In this document: positions 1 to 10,200 of the stretch, in pieces
Layout of the letters: every line of letters begins with the position of its first letter
How positions within the stretch are numbered: the stretch's first letter is position 1
NCBI GenBank assembly: GCA_000507305.1
Contig: DF239298.1
Location: 62,001 to 126,000 of the forward strand
Reading direction: 5' to 3'
DNA: 64,000 bases
Origin: Breviolum minutum Mf 1.05b.01
Taxonomy: Eukaryota > Sar > Dinophyceae > Suessiales > Symbiodiniaceae
Notes under the pieces: model-generated
Told to the model about the DNA's origin: nothing
The model's input: only the letters and a program-made list of their open reading frames with translations
Databases searched by the model: none
Position numbers and translations under genes: made by a program

Positions 1-155
1 GGTTTTCCTTTATCATGGACCCGTGACGTCACACATCGTCCGCGTTGGGAGGACGATTTGAAGCGTTGGTGTGCTGCTCGCGATTTGGAGACCGGGTTTG
101 CGGAACCTGATTTGGTGGAGGCCACGTTGCGATGGAGATGTGAGGTACAGACTTT
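1..155 (+). CDS. Partial exon of an unrecognised gene, cut by the window edge
   Basis: Frame 1 is open from the first base and reads a charged peptide including RPRWEDDLKRWCAARDLE and FAEPDLVEATLRWR. Beyond about base 145 the text becomes low-complexity and non-protein-like, with possible GT donors near 150-155. It is probably an internal exon whose start lies outside the window. The RPRWEDDL stretch faintly recalls the tail of LINE-type reverse transcriptases, but the match is too short to call. It may belong with the terminal exon at 292-600. Confidence 0.35.
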
Positions 156-291
156 TATGAGTCTGAGAATGATAATCATACACTCTAAATCAAGATGCAT
201 CTCTTTTTGGAGGAGTCGAAGTGTACTTTGACGTACCCCCCTCCCATATGTTATGTTGGTTCCAAAAAATGATCCCAAAGCTTTTTAAAGG

Positions 292-600
292 ATGCTACAG
301 GATACTTCAATGACGAAAATACTTATCAGTTCCTCGATTGGCGTCCAAGCAAAACAGGTTTCCAGCCGCGTCAAACTGAACATCACCGAAGAGGCCGAAA
401 TGGGGAAAATCCGTGAAGTCGATCGATGGAGTTTCACCGACAGACGTCGGCTCCGGTTCCGTCAGGAGATGGTGAATCAACTGGTGGAGAATCTTGCGCA
501 GTTAGTGCGTGCAGAGCGTTTGATGGAACAAGGGATTCCGGTGGATGAGGCGTGGAACATGACAAAAATGTTGGCAAATGGGTTGGAATCACTGGAGTGA
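292..600 (+). CDS. Probable terminal exon of the same unrecognised gene
   Basis: An open frame of about 100 codons ends in TGA at 598-600. The C-terminal part is charged and helix-like (EEAEMGKIREVDRW, RRRLRFRQEMVNQLVENL, LANGLESLE). Likely acceptors are the AG before GATACTTC near 300 or the AG before GTTTCC near 357. Another frame is also open over the first 60 nt (FNDENTYQFLDWRPSKTGF), so an intron may separate the two. No family is recognised. It lies on the same strand as everything up to 33.5 kb. Confidence 0.45.
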   Translation: MLQDTSMTKILISSSIGVQAKQVSSRVKLNITEEAEMGKIREVDRWSFTDRRRLRFRQEMVNQLVENLAQLVRAERLMEQGIPVDEAWNMTKMLANGLESLE

Positions 601-718
601 TTCTGTGTACCCTTGTTTGGTTTCCTGGTGGTTAAAGTGCAGTGGATAGAGTCAGCAGAACAAGTGCATAAACTATGTTGCATTTGAGCCACTCAAAGAT
701 GAAAGAAGACAAAAGAAC

Positions 719-739
719 GATCTATCTATCTATCTATCC

Positions 740-788
<49 letters not shown>

Positions 789-800
789 GCTATCTCTCTA
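719..800 (+). repeat. (TCTA)n microsatellite
   Basis: About 18 near-perfect TCTA units with single-base interruptions (TCCA, TAGC) near both ends. It lies between gene ends; the flanking 600-2180 interval shows no convincing coding exon. Confidence 0.95.
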
Positions 801-1743
801 GACCTGGAACCTCCTAAAAGAGTGAGTTACCGCAACTGTCATGTGATGAATTTTTAACTCACCTTGGCAACAGGCATTAGCTCGTGTTCCGCAAAGAGGT
901 GATCTGACACCGGTAGATCCTGAGACCACCAGCTGGGATGCAGCAGGAAACACTCTGCGAGAGATTTTTTCCTCAGCAGTGGCTTGGCACCAAAAAAAAC
1001 CCAGCTGAAAATGATGGATGTAAAAACTCTGTGTGTGGAACTTTTTGTTTTTTTTGGGGGGAAATTTTGTCAAAAACCTGAGGTGGATTCCTGTGGTGTG
1101 ACACCTGTGGACATAGTTTGATGCTTAGCTGTCCAGATTTCTGCAGTCTTTTTTGTGAATTGGATGATTGATGGAGGCGCCTCTTGAAACTATGCAACGT
1201 TTGGCTGGTGCATTGGTGGTTCCTTGGTGCATGCACCAATTTTTCAAACGCGTTTTTTTTTGCACATGGGGATCGCAATGAAAAATGCTGCCATCTTAGA
1301 TTGCATCCGAAGTGGACAGCCTTCAGGATGTCGGAAGCTAAGCTTGTGAACTTATGAAGCAAACTGATATTCCCAGCGCCGCAAATTTCCGCATCTCGTA
1401 GATAAGTTGTTTGCAAGGCGGCTGCTATACTTCAACAAGAGAAGGCAGCCGTTAAAATCCAGGTGCCCTTCAAAGTCATGGATTTTTATCAGCGATGATG
1501 ACGTGAAGCGGTCGAACCCGTTTTCTTTACGAGAGGCCCTGCAGAGAGGAAGGTCTGAACGAAAAGCCGGATAGCTCAAAGAAAAGAGGATTTTGATGCT
1601 TACACACCATGCTTACACCTTGTATCAAATTCCTTCACCATGCTTCATCTCTACAATGTTTCAGAGATGTCTTGGTAGATTACCATAGGTGGGCGAAGAG
1701 AGTCGAAGTCAAAGCAAGGCAAGAGAAACTGTGACATTTGATC

Positions 1744-1850
1744 AAATGTTTCATGAATCACAAACATCAGAAATTCATGGTGTTTCATCCCATTTCATGC
1801 CATTTCAATCCATTTCATACTATTTCACAACATTTCATAGCATTTTTGCC
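1744..1850 (+). repeat. Degenerate CATTTCA direct repeats
   Basis: The motif (C)ATTTCA recurs about every 10-12 bases (CCCATTTCATGCCATTTCAATCC and onward), giving a short imperfect tandem array in an otherwise featureless spacer. It has no reading frame consistent with protein coding. Confidence 0.6.
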
Positions 1851-2188
1851 TCTGCCAAATTCTGTCATGTTACCCTTTTCCCGGAAACTTGGAGGCCGAT
1901 GTTTGCAGGCGTGGTCCGATCGAGGGGTTCCTATCCAGCTTGGGTGAGGGGGAAAAATGTGGATGTGGGATGGGGATGGGATGCGACAGGCAAGTGGATG
2001 ACTTTCAAAAGCTGCGCTTCTTGCATCTTGGATTTTTTAATGGGAAAAAATACGGGGGTGAAAAAGACATGGTGAGTCCACGACTCATCCATGAAAATAA
2101 TGATTGATTGTCATATATCATGTATTATATGCCTGGTTCCTTTTCCAACTACAAAAGTGTTTGTTTCTGATCCAGAGTGTGAAAGAAT

Positions 2189-2333
2189 GCCAATTCGCAA
2201 ATCACTTTGCAAGTTGAATAGTTTTTCCTTGTCATCCCCAAGGCTTGCGGAGCTACTGGCTTCCGCAGCTCAAGATGGAAGCCTCCAAAAAGCTTTATCT
2301 ATTGGCAAACCGCCAGACATGGCTGACGATGAG
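2189..2333 (+). CDS. Upstream exon carrying one DGSL repeat
   Basis: It reads RLAELLASAAQDGSLQKAL followed by SIGKPPDMADDEK, clearly a copy of the repeat in the large downstream exon. An in-frame ATG at 2189 could start it; an AG at about 2241-2242 could be an acceptor. The donor is probably near 2334-2340. This exon suggests that the repeat gene begins upstream of 2999. Confidence 0.5.
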
Positions 2334-5300
2334 AAGGCAGGAATTTGCACCATTTTCTGAGAATCGTTGGAAAATACATTGGGAACTTCGTTTGCAGGAA
2401 GTGCTTCGTTTGCAGTTGGAGTCCAGCTTGGACCGTGGAGGGTTGGCTAAGGCAGTTTTGAAGCTTAGGTGATTTGAAGTTCCATGTGTTCTTCCCGTTG
2501 TTGAAAAACCAGCAGGCCCTTGCGCAGACCAATGTTTCCGCCGGCCCAGAGATTGAGGGGACTTCGTGGGGCCTCTCAGGGGATCCAAGCAGCCGGACAT
2601 GCCATGGATTGCTGTGGTTTGTTTGGTCAGATGGACTGAGACTGAGAAGTGATTCTCAAAAATAAGTTGGTGGGATCAGCCAGGCCAGACCTAGCTCAAC
2701 ATGCAGAGGCACAGAAGGGTTAGATTAGATTGGTAGATATGGAAACAAAGAGTTTCACTGCAGCATTTGAAGCTTTGATGGACAGGGCACTTTTGAAAGT
2801 TTTTTCCATTCCTTTCTCACATGTCCTGTAGTGATTCAGTCAGAACATTTCAGAAGAGAATGAGGGTCAGATAGGTGATATCTGAAAGAATGTAATGTAC
2901 CATATAAACATAATATATTTATACATATAAATATAGATTCACCTTTCACAACAAGGGTTTTGCTGTTGCCTTCGCTGTAGGATGCAGCGACCATCATCAT
3001 GGAGGAAAACGGGAAGGGAATCGGAAACGACGAGGATTCGAACTTCGCAGGTCACGAGGTGTTGAAGATCAGGATCGCATATCAACTCCTGGCTGCTGAG
3101 ATGGAGGGCTCCTTGGACAATACCTTTGTTGCCTTACGTGATTGGTGCTTAGAAGATTTACGTCAAAAAGCAGCATTAGAGCTGGAAGCAGCTTGCAAAG
3201 ATGGGCTGTTGGAAGTTGTATTATCTAAGAATGAGGAGGCCAAAAATGTGGCTAGGAGACATCAAGATTTACGCAACAAGGCTGCTGGAGCTTTGATCTC
3301 AGCTCTAGATGATGGTTCTTTGGAGGCAGCCCTTCGTGCCCCACGGAAGGACGACTTGGAGGCTTTGCGATGCAAAGTGGCTCGTCGTTTGGAAGCGGGT
3401 CTACATGATGGTTCCTTACAAGCAGCCTTACGTGAGGGCCTAAACAGGCGTCAGCAATCAAAGAAGGATGTTGCTAAAGATCAGATCCAAGCGAAAGATG
3501 AGATGAATCAAAGTTTGGATCATCTTCGATACCGAGTGGCCTTGCAACTTGAAGCTTCTTGTGCCAATGGATCTCTTGAGAAACTTTTGGCGAAAGAAGA
3601 CACCAATAGTAAGGAAAAGTTGCGTGAAAAGGTGGCTCAAAGTTTGGAATCTGCCCTGGTAGATGGATCATTGGAAACAGCACTTGAAGCTTCAATGCAA
3701 CAAAACCAAGGGAAGGCTGTTAAGTCGGACCCTAAAGTGGATGAGTTGCGACAGAAAGCTGCCAAGTTATTAGCAGCATCATGTGCCAATGGTGCAATCG
3801 AAGCAGCATTATCAAGCCAAGCTGAGAAGAAACAGGAAGCCCTTAGAAATGAAGTGGCTCGTCGCTTGGAAGCTGCTTGTGATGATGGTACCTTAGAAGT
3901 TGCTGTTAAAGCCATTGCAGCGAATCAAAAGGCGCAGTCTGACGGCGAGGTGGAAGCCGTTCGTAAGAAGATTGCTTTTCGTTTGCAAGAATCAGCAACA
4001 GATGGTACGTTGGAAGCTGCTTTGGCTGCAACGTCTGGATCCAGAAGTATGGCAGTGAGCGTTGCTGCAACGGCTGGTAGCAACTCTAATACCTTTGGTG
4101 ATCTTGATGATTCTGAAGATCTTCGAAGTAGAGTTGGACAACAACTTTCAGAAGCTTTCTTTGATGGTAGTTTGGAAGCTGCCTTAGAAGCCAATCAACG
4201 AAGTGAAGATGGTATGGATAACCTCAAGTCAATGTTAGCAGATTCGTTGTCCAATGCTTTCGTGGATGGCTCTTTAGAGGCCGCTTTAGAAGCGACAAAT
4301 ACATCCTCGATGAAGGAGGAGAAAACCATCAAACCCATCGATGTTGAGCCACAAATCGAGGCCATAAACTCCCTTTTTTGCAGATTGGGGATCTACACTT
4401 TGATGATTTCTGCCTGGTGCTTCCGAGTGGCCCTTTTCGGAATTTTAAGTAGCCTTTTCAGGGGGTTAAGTGGCCTCCTTTTGGGTTATCAAAGGGTCAC
4501 TTGGAAGAAGCTGGTGGAGTTTTTTTTTTGTTTGGGGGTTGGATGCTACTGAAGGTTGAGTCAAATCATGCCAAATTGCCAGAAAGATAGGACCGTTATA
4601 GTGCAATTCTAATTCTAAACAGCTATATATGATATGGATATGATTCATATACCTACATACATATATGAATCTTAGCTCATATTGACTTGACGTTGTTGAC
4701 ATTGAATGGTTGAAACTCCTCCACTTTTCCCGTTCACGTGCCGTGTCGTTTTAGCAGGGAAGAATCGCAAAGCCTACACGACCACCATCGGCGCAAGCGA
4801 AGAGTGGTGCTGCAGCACTGCTGCAGGTCATGTCGAGCTATGACCGTTCGAAACCTCAGTGGTTTCGAGTGTCATTGGGATGCAACCCCCCAACATTTGG
4901 ACCCCCTAAACCCCAATTTGGGGGGATTTAGCTAATATACTTATATATAATATATATATATATAACACAAGGATATCAACAAAATAATGCCTATTGTAGC
5001 TGATTCCACCATTGGGGGAGTTAGTTCTTTTTCGTTCTTCCTAATGAGAAGATCGTGATTTTTCATCTAGCAAAGTTAGCAGATCGACCCTGAGGTCGTA
5101 TAGGAAAGCTTTTGGAATGTATCCAAGCGGCCGAACAAGAAATGCTTCAACGATCGCAGCTGATGGCAATGCTTCAGGTCCGGGATTTTTGAGAAAAGCA
5201 ACATGTTGGTCGACAGGGGGAAAAAGAGTTACAACCTGAATCATCTTAGGGAAATAACCAGGGTCATGTAGGGTTACAATCCTTAATGTAAGGGGAAATA

Positions 5301-6204
5301 GTTGGGGGTTATAAAATCCCCCCCTTAAAAAACCCGACTTTCAACCTATGCAGCTAAGGTTATGGACCTTTCCCAACCCAACCTTGATCTCACTTTACCT
5401 TTTCTGTTTCGGAGGTGCAGCTGGAAGAAGCACAGCAAGATCTCAGAAGTTGGCTTCCTAAAGATATCTCCTTCAAGACGCATTTCAGCTTTGGAAGTTG
5501 AAGTCCAACAGATTTTTTGAATCCTTGAAATTTCTGGGCCAATTCGAGGTTTAGACCAAGCATGGGAGAGACAACAGTTGGCAGTGGAACAGGAGGAGGT
5601 GAGGGTAGTTTGTGTTTTTCTTTTTTTTTGGGGGGAGGGTAGCTGGAAAACTGCAGGTGCAAGATGGTGAAAGGGGTGATGATTCTCATAATTTGATATT
5701 TATATGATGGTATAATTCATATTGTCTAATATTTAAAGTCTGGATTGCTCTTATTACACTTGAATTGACCAGTTCCCGTTGGATTTTCCATTTTTTGATC
5801 AATTTGATGGGTCTGCCGTCAGGCACGGGATTTGAAGCTACAGGAAGAGAAGAAGAGGCTCACAGAAAGGTCTTCCAGACTGACTTGTTATATTAGCTTT
5901 TGTCTCCGGCGACTTAGGCTAGGCAGCTGATATGATGTGAGCAACAAAAGTGTCCCAAGTTTTTATCAGGGTTTACTGCTTCACAGTGCTGTATCAACTG
6001 AAATCGACACTTTTCGGTGGAAGTTCCTGGGACTTTGCATTTTAGGAAGGTTGTGGAAGTTGAACCCGACAAAAATGATGGTCATTGTATCATGGTCTGG
6101 TCGATGGTCCATGACAACCTGCCAGTTTACAACTGGAAAAGCTGAAACAAAGACATGCAGCTGTGGATCTGGTTCGGGAGCCTCAAACTGCAGATGCCTT
6201 GTGA
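2189..6204 (+). CDS. Gene span: tandem DGSLEAAL-repeat protein with coiled-coil C-terminus
   Basis: The gene joins small upstream exons (2189-2333, 2399-2467), one large repeat exon (2981-4360) and coiled-coil microexons (5095-5177, 5415-5438, 5823-5869, 6126-6204), ending in TGA at 6202-6204. Splice phase agrees from 5095 onward: the join reads VQLEEAQQ, then ARDLKLQEEKKRLTE, then LQLEKLKQRHAAVDL. The product would be a soluble, almost wholly helical protein with at least 13 copies of a repeat of about 22 residues, core LRxKVAxxLEAAxxDGSLEAAL, separated by variable linkers. No known family is recognised. The start is uncertain: the ATG at 2999 lies 18 nt after an AG acceptor and could be the true start after trans-splicing. 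In that case the two upstream exons belong to a longer isoform or to a relic copy. A scaffold role is only a guess. Confidence 0.6.
2399..2467 (+). CDS. Short exon carrying a diverged repeat
   Basis: It is preceded by TTTGCAG and reads EVLRLQLESSLDRGGLAKAV, matching the LRxxVAxxLEAAxxDGSLEAAL pattern with RGGLAKAV in place of DGSLEAAL. It is bounded downstream by AG|GTGATT. Confidence 0.45.
2981..4360 (+). CDS. Large exon with 11 tandem helical repeats
   Basis: The exon is open for 460 codons, with an AG acceptor at 2979-2980 and an in-frame ATG at 2999. Eleven repeats occur between about residues 20 and 430. Examples are LRNKAAGALISALDDGSLEAAL, LRNEVARRLEAACDDGTLEV and LRSRVGQQLSEAFFDGSLEAAL, each given here in 22 residues or fewer. 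Spacing is 30-55 residues because linkers rich in E, K, Q, S and N vary in length. The most conserved positions are LR at 1-2, a small hydrophobic core, and (D/N)GSLEAAL at the end. A GC donor fits after PQIE at 4360. The frame runs on to a stop at 4552 and would add a hydrophobic tail, which I consider more likely to be intron. Confidence 0.65.
5095..5869 (+). CDS. Three coiled-coil microexons of the repeat-protein gene
   Basis: Exon 5095-5177 reads GKLLECIQAAEQEMLQRSQL and ends CAG|GT. Exon 5415-5438 reads VQLEEAQQ and ends at a GA donor. Exon 5823-5869 reads ARDLKLQEEKKRLTE and ends AG|GT. All acceptors are AG|G and phases match across the joins. The leucine heptads indicate a continuous coiled coil. 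Confidence 0.6.
6126..6204 (+). CDS. Terminal coiled-coil exon of the repeat-protein gene
   Basis: The acceptor is CTGCCAG at 6125. The phase-2 continuation from the previous exon reads LQLEKLKQRHAAVDLVREPQ followed by TADAL and TGA (6202-6204). This is the gene's C-terminus; the myosin start codon is about 1 kb downstream. The interval 6205-7239 shows only homopolymer-rich text and no confident exon, although 6450-6560 is open in several frames. Confidence 0.6.
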
Positions 6205-7239
6205 CGTTTAGGGATCCAACAGATCCCCAGATGACTGATGTGGTAGTAATGCGCCAAAAGACATGGAAGATGCTCAAGTTCTACTAAAGAATCGGGGGAA
6301 TGTGCTTCATCACCTTGATCACTTTTCTATACTTTTTCTACCATCCACATTTCGCGGGATGAATCGGTTAAACGCCTTTTTGAAAAGCGTTTCAGGATGG
6401 AGGCTATTCAGCCCGTTCCGAACTCACTTCAGCACCTTCTCGTTTAGGTGGGACGTGACGTGACGTGTTGGTCCGTTGGATGGATGTTTTGTCTCAGACC
6501 CCTTGGAGGTGCCAGCAGTCCAGGGACTACTCCTTGGTCATGGCGATCACAGGCGTAACAAGGTGTCATCGTTGTTTCACCGGATTCGAATCGTTTCACC
6601 CGTTGTTTCGCTCTCAGGAAATGGCTGGAGCTGTCATGTGTTGAAGCTTTTTTTTTCATCTCCTTTAGTTTTTTTTTGCCTCCCCCCCAAAAAAAACACC
6701 AATTTTTGGCGTAACAATGACTTGAGTACTGTTCCATCCCTATGGCCGGCAATTTGAGAAAAAAAAAAGCTTCAGCACGTGGCGAAATTCCACTTTTTCG
6801 GGGTTGCAAGATGCAACCTGAAAAAATTCCCAAGGTTTTCAGCTTCACCCGGTTTGCGGAATCCAAGCCTGCCAACGCCGTAAAAAGCTTGAGATTTCCT
6901 ATGGGGAAATCTGCTTCTAAGCAGCATTGTCGGGGACTTTTTAGGCCTCCCCAAAAAAGTGGAGTCTGGTGAAACTGCTGATTGGCTCCAGGAACTATCT
7001 GTGAAGTCATGAATGGTTTTTTTAAACATCTTTCATGTCAAAGGAAATAGAACAGAAACAGATTTGGCAAGCATGTTTGACAGACTCATCGATGTGACAC
7101 ATATATGCAAATTATGACATATCAAGAGTTTCCAACCAAAAACCTTGAGCATCTTTGAATATCCAACGCATGCAGCTCCTCGGGTCCCAAACAAAATCCT
7201 CCCCCAGGGTCCCAACCAAGTTTTCGTTGTTTCAGGGTA

Positions 7240-7296
7240 ATGGAGGTCCTTTCTGGCAGTGGTGCCAGGGTTTGGATTGAAGATCATCCTACTGAG
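7240..7296 (+). CDS. Myosin exon 1 (start, SH3-like domain)
   Basis: It reads [22 protein letters not shown] is the usual opening of the myosin N-terminal SH3-like domain. The upstream TTGTTTCAG|GGTA places a likely trans-splice acceptor 4 nt before the ATG. The exon ends GAG|GCGTGA, a GC donor. A weaker second SH3 exon may lie near 7868-7905 ([11 protein letters not shown]), but its phase could not be confirmed. Confidence 0.75.
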
Positions 7297-10200
7297 GCGT
7301 GATCACCTGAACCAGTTGATAGGCACTACCTGGGATGTAGAAAAACCCTTGTAAATACTGGGATAGACCATATAGCCAAAGAAAAACTGGTGGATAGAAA
7401 GTTTCATCACCATGATTTAACAAGGGTTTTCTATACATCCCAGGTGGTTTGCTATATTTCCTCTAATCAATCCATATGTCTCGTGAATTTGTTGGAAATT
7501 TTCCCGCCAGGGCTGGGCACCTGGTCGAGTTGATTCTGTGGGAGCCAATGGTGCGAACCTGAGCATTGATATGCTGATATACCTTGGGGGGGTTGCCAAA
7601 ACCTTTCTTTTTTCATGAAGGGGGACCTTAGTAATCTGACCAAAAGTCCACTGTTACTGTGTTTAGGCACCCAGGTTTGAAAAATTTTGAATCATCATTT
7701 TTTCATCATTTGGGATGATCATGGATCAACAAATATCAACAAAATCATAGAATTACACATATGAAATCATACACAAAGCCTCGTTTTTTGGGATGCTCAA
7801 CTGCTTTCTGTGGCTTTCGTTTTAAACCCGCGGGTTTTTGGCTTTCCAAATTTGGGGTTTGGAACAGGTAAGTACATTGTGGTAGATGACCAGGCTGGGA
7901 CTGCTCACCTAAAAAACAAGTTCAGTCACATGAGAATTGCATCATCCAAGTCATAACCACCACCCTCCCCCCCCCAAAAAAAACAAAAAAACTGTGCCTT
8001 TTCACGACTTTTTCCCATTGTGTTTCAGTTAGAACATGATGTTTTTTTCTTTTTTTTGGAGATTCGCGAATCATTTGCGTTTGGAATCCCAAACCAAAAA
8101 TGGCCGCCAAGCTCGACGACAGGGATCAAAGTTTGAGGTGCAGCAGGAGAATGCACGACCAGTGGATCCCAATTGCTTGAAAGGAGTAGATGATTTGCAT
8201 CTTGGATCTGCTGTTTTTTCCTCCCAAAAAAAACCAAAGAAAACAGCTCCACTCCCCTCCCCCACCAAAAAAGGGGGAGATTTCTCCGAAAAGATCGATA
8301 TAACTGGTGTTTTTTTTTTTTAAAGGGGGTCCAGGCATGGCATTTCGCAAAACAGGAAGCAACTCATGTGACATCGACATCTGAGGCTTTCATTGGGTGA
8401 CTTCAATGAAGGAGCGTTGTTGCACAATGTTCGCTGCAGATACTTCAATGATAGCATCTACACAGGCATAGGGAGTTGCTGGACGAAGATTGGAAGGGGG
8501 GTGGGAAATTGTGAGAGTTGGACCTTTTTGGAAGGAAAGCAACACGCAAAATAAAGGACAGGGATAAGAATGATTACAAGACAGGAACAGCAAAAACACC
8601 AATTCATCCAACACAAACATCCAGAATAAAGGTTTGAGGTCATCCATTTGCAAAAGAAGAGCTCCTTTGATTGGCAAGTTTTGATTGCAAGAGTTTGGGA
8701 CACAAGACGCAAGACAGCATCAGAGACTGAACAGGGATGTCAAACAAGTAAGATGATGTGATTTTCTGAGGTCCTATTTTGATCTCTGAGTCTTAGTTGC
8801 ACTTGCACTCTCGGAGTCTGTTTTGTCTTTCGAATCTGCTTGAGGTAAATCATCCGACTGATTCGCAACGCTGAGGTCAATCCATTTCAAAATCTTGCTG
8901 GTCTCTACTCCGAAGCGAAGCAAAAGTTTTACCGCGAGCAATCTGCAGCGGCAGGTTTGTTGAAAAGCATGGTTGGGTGATAAGATGGTGATAACCAGAC
9001 AGCATTGAATCACTTGTCACTAGCTGCAGTATATGTATACTGTATGTAATCATATTGATAAAAAAGAAGAAATGCTTTGCGATTTGCCGCGGGTCGCTAA
9101 TTCTGAAGGTAACTGGTTGCTTATGAGTTGATGGCAGGAAGTGGTGAGGATGCAAATCTTCCTCCTCATTTGTTCTCAGTAGCTGCTGCTTCCTATTCCG
9201 CCATGTTGAATGATGCTCGAAATCAGTCACTCTTTTGGATTTGAGGATGGTGGGGTGAGTTGTGGAAATTTTTGAAGTCTTATTTATATAACAGATATGT
9301 GTAAGTCATCCCTTTCCTGATATGCAGTCGAAGTTTTATTCTCATCGGTCAACTAACCAAGGTCCATCATCATTTCTGGCGAGAGTGGGGCTGGCAAGAC
9401 GGAGGCTACAAAAAAGATACTTATGCACTGAGCTAAGAAGGTGAAGACAAGACGTGACAAGAAACATCTCGGCTCGATGTCTTGATAGGTTTCTTTTTTT
9501 GGCAAAGTGGTCTGAAGGTACTTTGCCAATCTCCAGCGCATTTCAGGACCGCCAATCAGCTAACAACCGCATTGCTGTTGGTTGGCACGGATTGATGCCT
9601 GGAGGTCATGAGACGGAGAAGACCAGCATTGAAGATCAGGTTCTTAAATCCAATCCTATCCTGGAAGCTTTTGGCAACGTCCAGGTCTTAGGATTGGATC
9701 TTTGGCCCCAAAAAAACGTCACCCAAACTCACAACCTTTCGCCCAGCACATTCAACGCTTGGCCTTCGCCCTTTTTTGAGGCCAAGACCATCCGAAACGA
9801 CAATTCCTCTCGTTTCGGGAAATTCATTGATATAGAGCAGCTTAGCTGGAATCATTTTGATTCGGTAACTTGGCACCTGGTGAAAACTGGATGCCCTAAG
9901 GTTTGATCCCTCAGGAAAGCTCACAAGCGCTCGGATTTCGAACTACCTCTTGGAGAAGAGTCGAATTGTCACCTTGGCTAAAGCTCAAGATGGCTTCATG
10001 TTATCAAAAAGAGTTTTTGGCAACTATCAGAGTATGAGGGTATAAAGCTCAAGATACCAACTGGTGACGATCAGTCTTGAAATCTAGGAATCGCATGATG
10101 ACAAAGGAGGGTATGGCCCCAAAATCTGGGGGTGAAACCACAGGTTTTGGGATGCCATCTTTGGAGAATTATTTCTTGCCACTCAAGGTCAAGCAGCAGC

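Noticed and set aside
973-1579. - strand open frames of 75-147 codons
   Set aside because: Low-complexity text with many His, Lys and Ser, no domain, and the wrong strand for this block.
4850-4935. CCCCCCAACATTTGG...CCAATTTGGGGGG partial palindrome
   Set aside because: The arms are short and mostly C or G runs; pairing is weak compared with the three clear inverted-repeat elements.
7861-7910. GAACAGGTAAGT taken as a splice donor of a myosin exon
   Set aside because: It matches the consensus donor, but the preceding text is not protein-like, while the following text ([11 protein letters not shown]) is; the reading could not be settled.
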